DNA from: Arthrobacter sp. KBS0702
GTDB taxonomy: Bacteria; Actinomycetota; Actinomycetes; Actinomycetales; Micrococcaceae
NCBI RefSeq assembly: GCF_005937985.2
Contig: NZ_CP042172.1
Coordinates: forward strand, 1,364,001-1,428,000
Length of the DNA stretch: 64,000 nucleotides
Reading direction: 5' to 3'
The translations under genes and the position numbers were made by a program. This document shows positions 1-9,085 of the stretch, in pieces. The stretch's first letter is position 1. Each line of letters begins with the position of its first letter. The notes under the pieces were generated by a model. It worked only from the letters and a program-made list of their open reading frames with translations, did no database searches and was not told where the DNA came from.

Positions 1-1
1 C

Positions 2-301
2 GCGAGCGGGGTGACGACGAACGCCGTCGTGATGGAGGTTATCTGGGACGGCACAGGTTCAAAGGCTCCTGCCATCGCCGACTTCGGCCCGGTGACAGAC
101 GCCCAGGACGTGTCCGGACTCGGATCCAAAGCCCAATATTCGATGGTGCGGCTCTCCGGCTCCAGTGAGTTCAGTCTCAGGGTGCAAACGTCCCAAGCCG
201 CCTATCGACTGCTTGTCGCGCGGCCAAACGGCGCAGACGGCTGGGACCGGGAGCAGGGCCGAGCCGTTCTGGAGCGGATAATACGCAAGGCCAAAATCTG
301 A
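2..301 (+). CDS. C-terminal part of an unrecognised protein (runs off left edge)
   Basis: The frame is open from base 2 to a TGA at 299-301, giving about 99 codons, so the gene probably begins outside the window. A GTG at base 11 could start a 96-residue protein, but no ribosome binding site precedes it within the visible bases. The visible part is soluble and mixed alpha/beta in character, with no catalytic motif, membrane segment or repeat that I recognise. It lies 137 bases upstream of the repeat-rich TPR gene on the same strand. It could be the tail of a secreted or lipoprotein-like protein, but nothing visible proves that. Function unknown. Confidence 0.5.
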   Translation, partial: ASGVTTNAVVMEVIWDGTGSKAPAIADFGPVTDAQDVSGLGSKAQYSMVRLSGSSEFSLRVQTSQAAYRLLVARPNGADGWDREQGRAVLERIIRKAKI

Positions 302-438
302 ACCTCCGCACTGCAATAGAATGGACGGGACTCGCGTAGTTCGCACGGTTGATCCTGCGAAGCGAGTTGTCCAAAAGACTATTGAGAAGAGTGGTGCGGC
401 TGTGTCGAGAGAACGGCTGCCTCGGACAGGAACCCAGC

Positions 439-2301
439 ATGGCTGAGCACAACGACGGCAACCGCGGCGGCAACGACCGCGGCAACTTCGGCGGCGGACG
501 CAATTCCGGCGGCGGGGGATTCCGCGGCGCGAACAACTCCGGCGGAGCCCCGCGCGGTTTCCGGGCCAGGGATGACCGTTCGGAGGGATCGCGCCCGTCC
601 TTCAACGACCGGGATCGTAAGCCGTTTGGTGATCGCCCGTCCCGTGAAGGTGATCGTAAGCCGTTCAGTGGTGGTGGCGACCGGGACCGTAAGCCGTTTG
701 GTGATCGCCCGTCGCGTGAAGGTGATCGTAAGCCGTTCAGTGGTGGTGGTGACCGGGATCGTAAGCCGTTTGGTGATCGCCCGTCGCGTGAAGGTGATCG
801 TAAGCCGTTCAGTGGTGGTGGCGACCGGGATCGTAAGCCGTTCAGTGGTGGTGACCGGGATCGTAAGCCGTTCAGTGGTGGTGACCGGGATCGTAAGCCG
901 TTCAGTGGTGGTGACCGGGATCGTAAGCCGTTCAGTGGTGGTGATCGGGATCGTAAGCCGTTTGGTGATCGTCCGTCCCGTGAGGGCGGCGAGCGTCGGA
1001 GCTTCGGCGGCGACCGTGATCGTAAGCCGTTCAGTGGTGGTGGTGACCGTGATCGTAAGCCGTTTGGTGATCGTCCGTCCCGTGAGGGCGGCGAGCGTCG
1101 GAGCTTCGGCGGTGACCGTGATCGTAAGCCGTTCAGCGGCGGCGACAACCGCAAGCCCTTCGGCAACCGCGAGGACCGTCCGGCTCGCAGCTTCGACCGC
1201 GGCGACTCAGGTCCCCGACAGTTCGGCCGCGACCGCGCCGAGGATCGTCCCGTTCGCGAACCGAACGCCAGGGACCTGCGCAGTGCCAACCGCCCGGACC
1301 GCGAGCGTTCACCCCAGATCGATGAGGACGTCACGGGCAAGGAACTGGACCGCGCCACGCAGCACCAGATCAAGACCCTTGAAGACAACAGTGCCGAGTG
1401 GGTTGCACGCCACCTCGTCATGGCCGGCCGCCTCATCGACGACGAGCCGGAACTCGCCTTCCAGCACGCCCTGGCCGCCAGCCGCCGCGGTGGCCGCCTC
1501 GCAGCGGTCCGCGAAGCCGTCGGCCTGACCGCCTACGCGGCGGGCCACTACGGCGAAGCGCTGCGCGAATTCCGGACCTACCGCCGGATCAGCGGATCCA
1601 ACATGCACCTCCCGGTGATGGCGGACTGCGAACGCGGCCTGGGCCGCCCCGACCGGGCACTGGACATGGCCCGCTCCGAAGAAGCCAAGGACCTTGACGC
1701 TCCCGGCAAGGTGGAGCTCGCAATCGTCGCCGCCGGCGCCCGCACCGACCTGGGCCAGCTCGACGCCGCCGTCTCCGAGCTGGAAATCGCGCAACTGGAC
1801 ATGAACCGCGCCTTCTCCTACAGCCCCCGGCTTTTCCGTGCCTACGCCGATGCCTTGACCGCCGTCGGCCGCGAAACCGAAGCCGCGAAGTGGCAGCGCC
1901 AGGCCGTTGTGGCCGAGAATGCCCTCGGCCTGGGCGTCGACGAGGAGCCGGACATCATCGACCTCGGCTGGGACGAGGAAGAGGAAGCCCGCGAGGAACA
2001 GCGGCGCCGCCGGATCCTGCAGCAGCAGTCCGCTGAGCAGGCCGAGGGGGCCGCAGGTGAGCGGGCACCGCGCGCCGCCAGCGCCGAAGCGGTAGCCGGG
2101 CTCCCGGAGGACGCGGCACCCCAGGCCGCTGCTCACGAGCTTGAGGCCGGCTCCGACGACGAAGAGCCGGACTTCTTCGAGTCCGACGACGCCGAATCCG
2201 ACGAAGATTCCGTTGAAGCGGACGAACTCGAGGCCGGCGACACGGAAAGTCGAGATGCCCACCATGAAGAGTCCCGCGTTCCGGAACGCGGCGAGGGCTA
2301 A
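439..2301 (+). CDS. TPR-like protein with N-terminal basic repeat array (Rv1691-type)
   Basis: A 620-residue protein in three parts. Residues 1-55 are Gly/Asn/Arg-rich, and residues about 55-235 are tandem repeats built on DRDRKPFSGG and GDRPSREG. Residues about 290-510 are an Ala/Glu/Arg helical region with TPR-like spacing, and the last 100 residues are very acidic. The same position next to a HAD phosphatase and tlyA holds the TPR protein Rv1691 in M. tuberculosis. The start ATG 439 begins MAEHNDG and is preceded by an AGGAA stretch; longer in-frame starts from 349 give an unconvincing N-terminus. A TAGAAT -10-like box lies at 317-322. The Arg/Gly repeats resemble RNA-binding disordered tails, so an RNA- or ribosome-associated role is possible but not shown. 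The repeats are discussed separately. Confidence 0.82.
   Translation: MAEHNDGNRGGNDRGNFGGGRNSGGGGFRGANNSGGAPRGFRARDDRSEGSRPSFNDRDRKPFGDRPSREGDRKPFSGGGDRDRKPFGDRPSREGDRKPFSGGGDRDRKPFGDRPSREGDRKPFSGGGDRDRKPFSGGDRDRKPFSGGDRDRKPFSGGDRDRKPFSGGDRDRKPFGDRPSREGGERRSFGGDRDRKPFSGGGDRDRKPFGDRPSREGGERRSFGGDRDRKPFSGGDNRKPFGNREDRPARSFDRGDSGPRQFGRDRAEDRPVREPNARDLRSANRPDRERSPQIDEDVTGKELDRATQHQIKTLEDNSAEWVARHLVMAGRLIDDEPELAFQHALAASRRGGRLAAVREAVGLTAYAAGHYGEALREFRTYRRISGSNMHLPVMADCERGLGRPDRALDMARSEEAKDLDAPGKVELAIVAAGARTDLGQLDAAVSELEIAQLDMNRAFSYSPRLFRAYADALTAVGRETEAAKWQRQAVVAENALGLGVDEEPDIIDLGWDEEEEAREEQRRRRILQQQSAEQAEGAAGERAPRAASAEAVAGLPEDAAPQAAAHELEAGSDDEEPDFFESDDAESDEDSVEADELEAGDTESRDAHHEESRVPERGEG
605..1146 (+). 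repeat. Coding tandem repeat array (30-bp and 72-bp units)
   Basis: Inside the TPR gene. A 72-bp unit encoding GDRPSREG-DRKPFSGGG-DRDRKPF types occurs three times from about 605 to 820. A 30-bp unit encoding DRDRKPFSGG follows in about four to five near-identical tandem copies (about 815-965). Two mixed units with GERRSFGG come last (about 965-1140). Unit lengths are multiples of 3, so copy-number change keeps the frame. GGT and CGT codons dominate in the array, whereas GGC and CGC dominate in flanking codons. Confidence 0.9.
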
Positions 2302-2307
2302 ACAGCC

Positions 2308-3300
2308 ATGGCCGAAGCTGATCTGATTTCCCGGTTCGACGCGCTCCTGGCCGATTTGGACGGCGTCGTTTACGCCGGCCCGCAGGCCATTCCCGGCGCC
2401 GTGGAGTCGCTCCAGCGCCTCGCCGGCGCCGGCGTCGGGCTGGGCTACGTGACGAACAATGCCTCGCGGTCGCCCGCCGAGGTGGCGCAGCACCTGCGCG
2501 AGCTCGGCGCCCCCGCCGAGGACCAGCAGGTGGTGAGCTCTTCCCAGGCCGCGGCCGAGCTGCTCGCTTCCATGCTGCCCGCCGGTGCCCGCGTCCTGAT
2601 CACCGGCGGCGAGGCACTCGCCCGCGAGGTCGAGCTCGCGGGCCTGGTACCGGTCCGCGCCGAGGCAGAAGACCCCGTCGCGGTCGTGCAGGGCTTCCAC
2701 CCCGAGGTGGGCTGGAAGGACCTCGCGGAGGCGTCCTACGTCGTCGCGGCCGGGGCCCTATGGGTGGCCACCAACACGGACATGTCCATTCCGCAGGCGC
2801 GCGGCATGGCGCCCGGCAACGGCACCCTGGTGGCCGCCGTCGCTGCCGCCACCGGCCGTCAGCCGCTGGTGGCCGGCAAGCCCGAGGCCCCGCTGTTCCA
2901 CGCCGCCGCCAAGCGGCTGGCCGCCGACCGTCCCCTGGTGGTCGGCGACCGGCTGGACACCGATATTCTCGGCGGCAACAACGCAGGCTTCGCCACCGTC
3001 GCCGTGCTGACGGGCGTCGACACGCGCGAATCCATCCTCGCCGCCCGCACCATGGAACGGCCCACGTTCCTGATCAATGACCTCACCGATCTTTACCGGC
3101 CCTATCCGGCGGTGGAGGACGACGGCGACGGGCGCTACCGCTGCGGCGGCGCCTCGGCCGAGGTGCTCGGTACAAGCCTGCGCGTCAGCGGGGATCCCGC
3201 GGACCTCGATTCGTGGCGTGCGGCCTGTGCCGCCTGGTGGGCCGCGAACCCGGAGGAACCCACCGCCAAGGCACCCAGCCTGGAATGGCTGGATCACTAG
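2308..3300 (+). CDS. HAD-family (NagD-like) phosphatase, likely glycerol-3-phosphate phosphatase
   Basis: A 330-residue HAD hydrolase of the NagD/p-nitrophenylphosphatase subfamily. Motif I DLDG with catalytic Asp16 and Asp18, motif II TNN at 49-51, Lys191 in AGKPEAP and motif III GDRLDTDI at 213-220 are all present. A C2-type cap lies between the first two and last motifs. The homologue at this position in M. tuberculosis, Rv1692, was characterised as a D-glycerol-3-phosphate phosphatase recycling glycerophospholipid headgroup products; I infer the same here. Residues after about 270 form a divergent C-terminal extension. The start ATG 2308 lies 6 bases after the TPR gene stop. It probably shares that transcript and acts in the cytoplasm, Mg-dependent. 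Confidence 0.88.
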   Translation: MAEADLISRFDALLADLDGVVYAGPQAIPGAVESLQRLAGAGVGLGYVTNNASRSPAEVAQHLRELGAPAEDQQVVSSSQAAAELLASMLPAGARVLITGGEALAREVELAGLVPVRAEAEDPVAVVQGFHPEVGWKDLAEASYVVAAGALWVATNTDMSIPQARGMAPGNGTLVAAVAAATGRQPLVAGKPEAPLFHAAAKRLAADRPLVVGDRLDTDILGGNNAGFATVAVLTGVDTRESILAARTMERPTFLINDLTDLYRPYPAVEDDGDGRYRCGGASAEVLGTSLRVSGDPADLDSWRAACAAWWAANPEEPTAKAPSLEWLDH

Positions 3301-3310
3301 ACTGGAGAGC

Positions 3311-3586
3311 ATGACCGAGCCGAACCCCTCCACCGACGCCCAGCCGGATAGCCGTGAAAGCGCGGAAAGCACCGAACGCGCTGAAGCCCGGATCGACTGG
3401 CCGGCACCCGGGGGCGACCCCGCGGCCGGCGACCCCGCCGTCGGCGCCTTGCTGCTCCGCCTTGGCGACGTGCCGGAGCTGCCGGTCGCGTCCCACGGCG
3501 AGGTCTACGCCGGCCTGCACGACGAGCTGGCCGCGGCCCTCAACGAGGACGTGGCTGGACAGGGAGCGGGGGACACCCCACGATGA
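3311..3586 (+). CDS. Small acidic conserved protein between HAD phosphatase and TlyA (Rv1693-like position)
   Basis: A 91-residue protein, rich in Asp, Glu, Ala and Pro. Its C-terminal half (about 55-85) could form two helices, including the run LHDELAAALNED. There is no signal peptide, membrane segment or known motif. A small gene of unknown function, Rv1693, occupies the same place in M. tuberculosis. The stop overlaps the tlyA start by four bases (ATGA), so translation is probably coupled. The start ATG 3311 has a GGAG 3 bases upstream, and also a TAGACT hexamer at 3298-3303 ending 7 bases before the ATG. A leaderless transcript starting near 3310 is therefore possible and would also feed tlyA and nadK. 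Function unknown. Confidence 0.72.
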   Translation: MTEPNPSTDAQPDSRESAESTERAEARIDWPAPGGDPAAGDPAVGALLLRLGDVPELPVASHGEVYAGLHDELAAALNEDVAGQGAGDTPR

Positions 3587-4389
3587 CCAGGCTCGACCAG
3601 GCCCTCGTCAGCCGCGGGCTGGCGAGGTCCCGCACCCACGCCGCGCGCCTGATTAGCGAAGGCAAAGTCAGCTCGGCGGGGGAGGTGCTTGCCAAAGCTT
3701 CCTTGCAGGTTCAGGACGGCATGGCCCTGGACGTAGCCACCACGAGCGAGGACGACTACGTCAGCCGTGCGGCCCACAAACTCGCCGGCGCCCTGGACGC
3801 CTTTCCCGCCGTCGCGGTTGCTGGCAAACGCTGCCTCGACGCCGGAGCCTCTACCGGAGGCTTCACCGAAGTTTTGCTCCGGCGTGGCGCCGCGCACGTG
3901 GTGGCCGTCGACGTCGGGCATGACCAGCTGGTGCCGCAGATCCGCAACGATGCCCGGGTCTCGGTCCATGAAGGCCTCAACGTCCGCTACATTACCCCGG
4001 ATGTGATTGGCGGTCCGGCGGCGCTGACGGTGGCTGACCTGTCCTTCATCTCGTTAACCCTCGTGGTGGCGCCGCTGGCGGCGTGCACCGCGCCCGGCGG
4101 AGACCTGGTCCTGATGGTCAAGCCGCAGTTCGAGATCGGCAAGGACCGCCTGGGCCGCACCGGGGTGGTCACGTCCGAGCGGGAACGCCGGATGGCCGTC
4201 GCCAAGGTGGCGGCCGCGGCGATGGACGCGGGCCTGGAATTGGAGGGCCTGGCGCAGAGCCCGCTGCCGGGCCAGGACGGAAACGTCGAGTACTTCCTGT
4301 GGATAAAACGCGGGAACCGGACGGACCTGCCTAAGATCGAAGAGCGGGACGCAGCCGTTGCTGCGTTACTCGGAACGATCTGGCCGTAG
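3583..4389 (+). CDS. tlyA: TlyA-type 16S/23S rRNA (cytidine-2'-O)-methyltransferase
   Basis: A 268-residue protein. Residues 1-60 are an S4 RNA-binding domain (starts MTRLDQALVSRG), followed by a Rossmann FtsJ-like methyltransferase with SAM motif DAGASTGG at 86-93. Lys66 in AAHKL, the VADLSF Asp and the MVKPQFE Lys/Glu give the K-D-K-E set typical of 2'-O ribose methyltransferases. The family methylates 16S C1409 and 23S C1920 (E. coli numbering), and its loss gives capreomycin/viomycin resistance in mycobacteria. The hemolysin name found in databases is historical. It overlaps the preceding small gene by 4 bases. Length and domain order are normal. Confidence 0.95.
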   Translation: MTRLDQALVSRGLARSRTHAARLISEGKVSSAGEVLAKASLQVQDGMALDVATTSEDDYVSRAAHKLAGALDAFPAVAVAGKRCLDAGASTGGFTEVLLRRGAAHVVAVDVGHDQLVPQIRNDARVSVHEGLNVRYITPDVIGGPAALTVADLSFISLTLVVAPLAACTAPGGDLVLMVKPQFEIGKDRLGRTGVVTSERERRMAVAKVAAAAMDAGLELEGLAQSPLPGQDGNVEYFLWIKRGNRTDLPKIEERDAAVAALLGTIWP

Positions 4390-4435
4390 CACTGAAAGCA
4401 CAAGCAGCACGAGAAGCACTAGAAGGCGGAACCCG

Positions 4436-5476
4436 ATGAGCAGGCGTGTCCTCATCCTTGCCCACACCGGCCGCGAGGAATCCCTCAAGGCCGCCTGGGA
4501 AGCGTGCGCCCAGCTGCATGCCTCCGGGATCGTCCCCGTGATGCAGAAATCCGAACTCGGCGACATGGTCCGGTTCTACGGGCGGCTGGACCAGCCCGTT
4601 GAGGTGCTGCACGACCACGTCAAACTTCCCGACGTCGAGCTCGTGATGGTGCTCGGCGGCGACGGCACCATCCTGCGCGCCGCGGAACTGGTCCGCGAGG
4701 TCGACGTGCCGCTGCTCGGCGTCAACCTCGGCCACGTCGGCTTCCTCGCGGAAAGCGAGCGGGCGGACCTTGCCCAGACCGTGGAGTGGATCGCCAGCCG
4801 CCAGTACACGGTGGAGGAGCGGATGACCATCGACGTACAGGTGTGGGTCCGCGGCCAGAAGATCTGGCACACCTGGGCGCTGAACGAGGCCGCCATCGAG
4901 AAGGGCAACCGGGAACGGATGCTCGAGGTGGTCACCGAAGTCGACGAACGTCCGCTGACGTCCTTCGGTTGCGACGGCGTCGTCCTTGCCACCCCGACCG
5001 GATCCACCGCCTACGCCTTTTCCGCCGGTGGCCCGGTGGTGTGGCCGGAAGTCGAGGCGCTGCTGATCGTGCCTATCAGCGCGCATGCGCTCTTCGCCAA
5101 ACCCCTTGTGGTCTCGCCCAGGTCCCGGCTTGCCGTCGAAATCCTGAACCGCACCGACGCGCAGGGCGTGTTGTGGTGCGACGGCCGGCGCTCCGTGGAC
5201 CTGCCGCCGGGCGCCCGCGTGGAAGTCACCCGCTCGGCCACCCCGGTCCGGCTCGCGCGCACCCACCAGACCCCGTTCTCCGGGCGGCTGGTCCGCAAGT
5301 TCGAACTTCCCATCCAGGGCTGGCGAGGCCCCGTTCCGCAGCCCGACGCCATCCACACCGGACCCCTGCCGGTGGTGCGCACCCCGCGGCCCATGCCGCC
5401 CCTGCCAACGCCGCCGCAAGTAGAACCGCAGCACGCGGACCCTGGCGCGCCCACCGATCCATCGACTGCGAAGTGA
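4436..5476 (+). CDS. nadK: NAD kinase
   Basis: A 346-residue ATP/polyphosphate-dependent NAD kinase making NADP. GGDGT is at 74-78, NLGHVGFL follows at 97-104, and the TPTGSTAYAFSAGGP region that binds NAD and the LNEA motif are present. ATG 4436 is chosen because it follows an AGAAGGCGGA ribosome-binding stretch and starts MSRRVLILAHTGRE like the family; longer upstream starts overlap tlyA. The last ~45 residues are a Pro/Thr/Ala-rich disordered tail not needed for the fold, making the protein somewhat long for the family. The position between tlyA and recN is conserved in actinobacteria (Rv1695). Confidence 0.95.
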   Translation: MSRRVLILAHTGREESLKAAWEACAQLHASGIVPVMQKSELGDMVRFYGRLDQPVEVLHDHVKLPDVELVMVLGGDGTILRAAELVREVDVPLLGVNLGHVGFLAESERADLAQTVEWIASRQYTVEERMTIDVQVWVRGQKIWHTWALNEAAIEKGNRERMLEVVTEVDERPLTSFGCDGVVLATPTGSTAYAFSAGGPVVWPEVEALLIVPISAHALFAKPLVVSPRSRLAVEILNRTDAQGVLWCDGRRSVDLPPGARVEVTRSATPVRLARTHQTPFSGRLVRKFELPIQGWRGPVPQPDAIHTGPLPVVRTPRPMPPLPTPPQVEPQHADPGAPTDPSTAK

Positions 5477-5479
5477 TCC

Positions 5480-7219
5480 ATGCTTGAAGAACTGAGAATC
5501 CGCGACCTCGGCGTCATCACCGACGCGACGCTCCCGCTGGGCCCAGGCCTGAGCGTAGTGACCGGCGAGACCGGCGCCGGCAAGACCATGGTGGTCACCG
5601 CCGTCGGCCTCCTGCTCGGCGCAAGGTCCGACGCCGGCGCCGTCCGCAGCGGTGCGAAGAGCGCCTCGGCCGAGGCAGTGCTCAAGCTCGACGCCGGCCA
5701 TGCCGCGGTCAGCCGCGCCCGCGAGGCCGGGGCCGAGGTCGAGGAGTTCGACGGGGGCGCCGAGCTGCTGCTCGCCCGCAGCGTCGGTGCCGACGGGCGC
5801 AGCCGCGCCTACCTCGGCGGCCGCACCGCGCCGGTCGGCGTCCTCGCCGAGATCGGCGGGACGCTGGTGGTGGTCCACGGACAGTCTGACCAGATCCGGC
5901 TCAAGAGTCCGGTGGCCCAGCGCGAGGCTCTGGACAAGTTCGCGGGGGAGTCGCTCGCCGGTTCCCTGGCCGCTTACCAGGAGCTGTACGGACACTGGAA
6001 GGCCAGCCAGGCCGAGCTGGACGAACTCCGCAGCGCCGCCCGCGAACGGCTGCGCGAGGCGGAATCCCTCGAGGCCGCGCTGGCCGAGATCGACGCGGTC
6101 GATCCGCAGCCGGGCGAGGACGAGTCCCTCAAGGCCGAGGCCGTCAAGCTTGCCAACGTCGAAGAGCTCCGGATTGCCGCCAGCACGGCGCACCAGGCCC
6201 TCATAGCCGAGGACTTCGGCGAAGAAGCCGACGCCACCACACTGGTGGACGCCGCGAAACGCACCCTGGAGCACGTGGCCGAACACGACGGGGAACTCGG
6301 CTCCGCCGCCGCCCGGCTGGCGGAGGTGGGCTTCCTGCTCAACGACATCGCCGCGGAGCTGGCCAGCTATCAGGCCTCCCTCGACACTGAGGGCCCGGAA
6401 CGCCTCGCCGAAATCGAGGACCGCCGCGCCGCCCTGGCCAAACTGGTGCGCAAGTATGCGCCCAGTATCGACGAGGTGCTGGCCTGGGCCGAGCAGGCCC
6501 GGGCACGGTACGAGGAGCTCCAGGACGACTCCACCCGGATCGAAGCGCTGGACGCCGACGTCGTCCGCGCCGAGGCCGATCTCCGCAAGCAGGCGACCGC
6601 CATCAGCAAGGCACGGAAGAAGGCCGCCAAGGAGCTCTCCGCCCGGGTCAGCGCCGAGCTGACTGCCCTGGCCATGGCAGACGCCACCCTGGTGATCAAC
6701 GTGGACCCCGGTGAGCAGCTGGGCCCGTTCGGTAGCGACGAGATTTCCTTCCTGCTCCAGCCGCACTCCGGCGCGCCGGCCCGGCCGCTGGGCAAGGGCG
6801 CCTCCGGCGGTGAACTCTCCCGCGTGATGCTCGCCATCGAAGTGGTGCTGGCCGCTGTCGACCCTGTGCCGACCTTTGTCTTCGACGAGGTCGACGCCGG
6901 CGTCGGCGGCCGCGCCGCCGTCGAAATCGGCCGCCGGCTGGCCATGCTCGCCCGGCATGTCCAGGTCCTGGTGGTCACCCACCTGCCGCAGGTGGCGGCG
7001 TTCGCCGACCAGCACATCCGGGTCACCAAGACCTCGGTCCGCGGGGCCGACGGCGCGACAGCCACGGGCTTCACCTCCAGCGACGTCCAACTCCTCGACG
7101 AGGCGGAACGCGTACGCGAACTGGCCCGCATGCTGGCCGGCCAGGAAGATTCCGAATCGGCGCGGGCCCACGCCCAGGAGTTGCTGGATGACGCACGGCT
7201 GTTGCCGCAGCAGGCCTGA
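5480..7219 (+). CDS. recN: DNA repair protein RecN
   Basis: A 579-residue SMC-like ATPase for double-strand break repair. The Walker A GETGAGKT is at 29-36 in the N-terminal ABC half. A long Ala/Glu/Arg coiled-coil region (about 160-390) follows. The ABC signature ASGGELSR lies near 440 and Walker B FVFDEVDAGVGG near 467, followed by the H-loop THLPQVAAFAD. It starts three bases after the nadK stop, so the two are probably co-transcribed. All catalytic elements and the normal length are kept. In M. tuberculosis two further genes (Rv1697, Rv1698) lie between recN and pyrG; here none fits in the 75-base gap. Confidence 0.95.
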   Translation: MLEELRIRDLGVITDATLPLGPGLSVVTGETGAGKTMVVTAVGLLLGARSDAGAVRSGAKSASAEAVLKLDAGHAAVSRAREAGAEVEEFDGGAELLLARSVGADGRSRAYLGGRTAPVGVLAEIGGTLVVVHGQSDQIRLKSPVAQREALDKFAGESLAGSLAAYQELYGHWKASQAELDELRSAARERLREAESLEAALAEIDAVDPQPGEDESLKAEAVKLANVEELRIAASTAHQALIAEDFGEEADATTLVDAAKRTLEHVAEHDGELGSAAARLAEVGFLLNDIAAELASYQASLDTEGPERLAEIEDRRAALAKLVRKYAPSIDEVLAWAEQARARYEELQDDSTRIEALDADVVRAEADLRKQATAISKARKKAAKELSARVSAELTALAMADATLVINVDPGEQLGPFGSDEISFLLQPHSGAPARPLGKGASGGELSRVMLAIEVVLAAVDPVPTFVFDEVDAGVGGRAAVEIGRRLAMLARHVQVLVVTHLPQVAAFADQHIRVTKTSVRGADGATATGFTSSDVQLLDEAERVRELARMLAGQEDSESARAHAQELLDDARLLPQQA

Positions 7220-7294
7220 CAGATCCGGCCGCCGCGGCCGGGACTGGGATGGCCATCACAACGGCGTTTTACCGACCCTAGGAAGACCGAATTG

Positions 7295-9058
7295 ATGATA
7301 GGCTCAAATTCCGTGGTGCAGCGATCAAATTCCCGTGTAAATTCCCGGTTCCCGGGCTCGTCCAAGACGACCAAACACATCTTCGTAACCGGTGGTGTGG
7401 CGTCCTCGCTCGGTAAGGGACTGACGGCTTCGAGCCTCGGTCACCTCCTGCGGGCACGCGGCCTGTCTGTAACAATGCAAAAGCTCGATCCCTATCTGAA
7501 CGTGGATCCGGGCACGATGAACCCCTTCCAGCACGGCGAAGTCTTCGTAACCGACGATGGCGCCGAGACGGACCTCGACATCGGCCACTACGAGCGCTTC
7601 CTCGACGAAAACCTCGAGGGTTCGGCCAACGTCACGACCGGCCAGGTGTACTCCACGGTCATCGCCAAGGAGCGCCGCGGCGAGTACCTCGGCGACACGG
7701 TGCAGGTCATCCCGCACATCACCGATGAAATCAAGCGCCGGATGCGGCTGCCCGCCGAGGGCAAGAACGCCCCGGACGTCATCATCACCGAAATCGGCGG
7801 CACGGTCGGCGACATCGAATCCCAGCCGTTCCTCGAGTCCGCCCGCCAGGTCCGCCAGGACGTGGGCCGGAACAACGTGTTCTTCCTGCACGTCTCGCTG
7901 GTGCCGTACATCGGCCCCTCGCAGGAGCTCAAGACCAAGCCCACGCAGCACTCCGTTGCCGCGCTGCGCTCCATCGGCATCCAGCCCGAGGCGATCGTGA
8001 TCCGTTCGGACCGTGACGTTCCGCAGGCCATGCGCGAGAAGATCGGCCGGATGTGCGACGTCGACATCGACGCCGTGATCGGCTGCCCGGACGCACCGAG
8101 CATCTACGACATCCCCAAGACCCTGCACTCCCAGGGCCTGGACTCCTACATCGTCCGCGCCCTCGACCTGCCGTTCAAGGACGTCGACTGGACCAGCTGG
8201 GACAAGCTCCTCGACGCCGTGCACAACCCCAAGCACGAGGTGGAAATCGCCCTCGTCGGCAAGTACATTGACCTGCCCGACGCCTACCTGTCCGTGACTG
8301 AGGCGCTGCGTGCCGGCGGCTTCGCGAACAACACCAAGGTCAAGATCCGCTGGGTCCCCTCGGACGAATGCGAAACCCACGAGGGGGCGGTCAAGTCCCT
8401 GGACGGCGTGGACGCGATCTGCGTTCCGGGCGGCTTCGGCATCCGCGGCCTCGAGGGCAAGCTCGGCGCCCTGAAGTACGCCCGCGAATCCAAGCTCCCG
8501 GTCCTGGGCCTGTGCCTGGGCCTGCAGTGCATGGTCATTGAGTACGCCCGCAACGTGGTCGGCCTCGAGGGCGCGTCATCCTCCGAATTCGAGCCGGACT
8601 CCAAGTACCCGGTCATCGCCACGATGGAAGAGCAGCTCGACATCGTCGACGGCAAGGGCGACCTGGGCGGCACCATGCGCCTGGGCTTGTACGAAGCCAA
8701 GCTGGACGAGGGCTCCGTCATCGCCGAGACCTACGGCACCACGAAGGTCAGCGAACGCCACCGGCACCGCTACGAGGTCAACAACAAGTACCGCGAGCAG
8801 ATCGCCGCCGAGGGCCTGGTGTTCTCCGGAACCTCACCGGACGGCAAGCTGGTCGAGTACGTCGAGCTTCCCCGCGAAGTCCACCCGTACTACGTGGCCA
8901 CCCAGGCGCACCCGGAGCTCAGCTCACGACCTACCCGTCCGCACCCGCTGTTCGCCGGGCTGGTCAAGGCCGCCCTGGACCACCAGCACGGCGCGGGCCA
9001 GCCTGCCGCTGCGACTGCCAAGGCCGCTGCCAAAACCGCCCCGGCAGCGTCGAAGTAA
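7295..9058 (+). CDS. pyrG: CTP synthase
   Basis: A 587-residue CTP synthase converting UTP, ATP and glutamine to CTP. The amidoligase domain begins [16 protein letters not shown] (about 30-45) and includes the [15 protein letters not shown] and [16 protein letters not shown] segments. The class I glutamine amidotransferase domain occupies the second half, with nucleophile Cys in GLCLGLQCM near 405 and an AHPE motif near the end. An Ala/Lys-rich C-terminal tail is extra. The N-terminus is uncertain: ATG 7295 has AGGAAG at 7280-7285, TTG 7292 overlaps it, and GTGs at 7313 and 7316 would give the shorter MVQRSNS-type start. A 7-bp GC hairpin at 7225-7241 separates it from recN. Confidence 0.95.
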   Translation: MIGSNSVVQRSNSRVNSRFPGSSKTTKHIFVTGGVASSLGKGLTASSLGHLLRARGLSVTMQKLDPYLNVDPGTMNPFQHGEVFVTDDGAETDLDIGHYERFLDENLEGSANVTTGQVYSTVIAKERRGEYLGDTVQVIPHITDEIKRRMRLPAEGKNAPDVIITEIGGTVGDIESQPFLESARQVRQDVGRNNVFFLHVSLVPYIGPSQELKTKPTQHSVAALRSIGIQPEAIVIRSDRDVPQAMREKIGRMCDVDIDAVIGCPDAPSIYDIPKTLHSQGLDSYIVRALDLPFKDVDWTSWDKLLDAVHNPKHEVEIALVGKYIDLPDAYLSVTEALRAGGFANNTKVKIRWVPSDECETHEGAVKSLDGVDAICVPGGFGIRGLEGKLGALKYARESKLPVLGLCLGLQCMVIEYARNVVGLEGASSSEFEPDSKYPVIATMEEQLDIVDGKGDLGGTMRLGLYEAKLDEGSVIAETYGTTKVSERHRHRYEVNNKYREQIAAEGLVFSGTSPDGKLVEYVELPREVHPYYVATQAHPELSSRPTRPHPLFAGLVKAALDHQHGAGQPAAATAKAAAKTAPAASK

Positions 9059-9085
9059 CTCCCAACTGAATCAAAGGACGGCGCG

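Noticed and set aside
605..965. CRISPR-like spacing of 30-bp repeats
   Set aside because: Units abut directly with no spacers, keep a coding frame and encode a repeated peptide. No cas genes are present.
177..1528. Long open frames on the minus strand (177-1436) and in another plus frame (572-1528) across the repeat array
   Set aside because: The repeats lack stops in several frames because their length is a multiple of three. The alternative proteins are Arg/Ser or Val/Ser low-complexity with no start signals, so they are shadows of the TPR gene.
4331..7171. 946-codon open frame on the minus strand opposite nadK and recN
   Set aside because: A high-GC antisense artefact. The plus-strand genes have complete family motifs and the antisense product has none.
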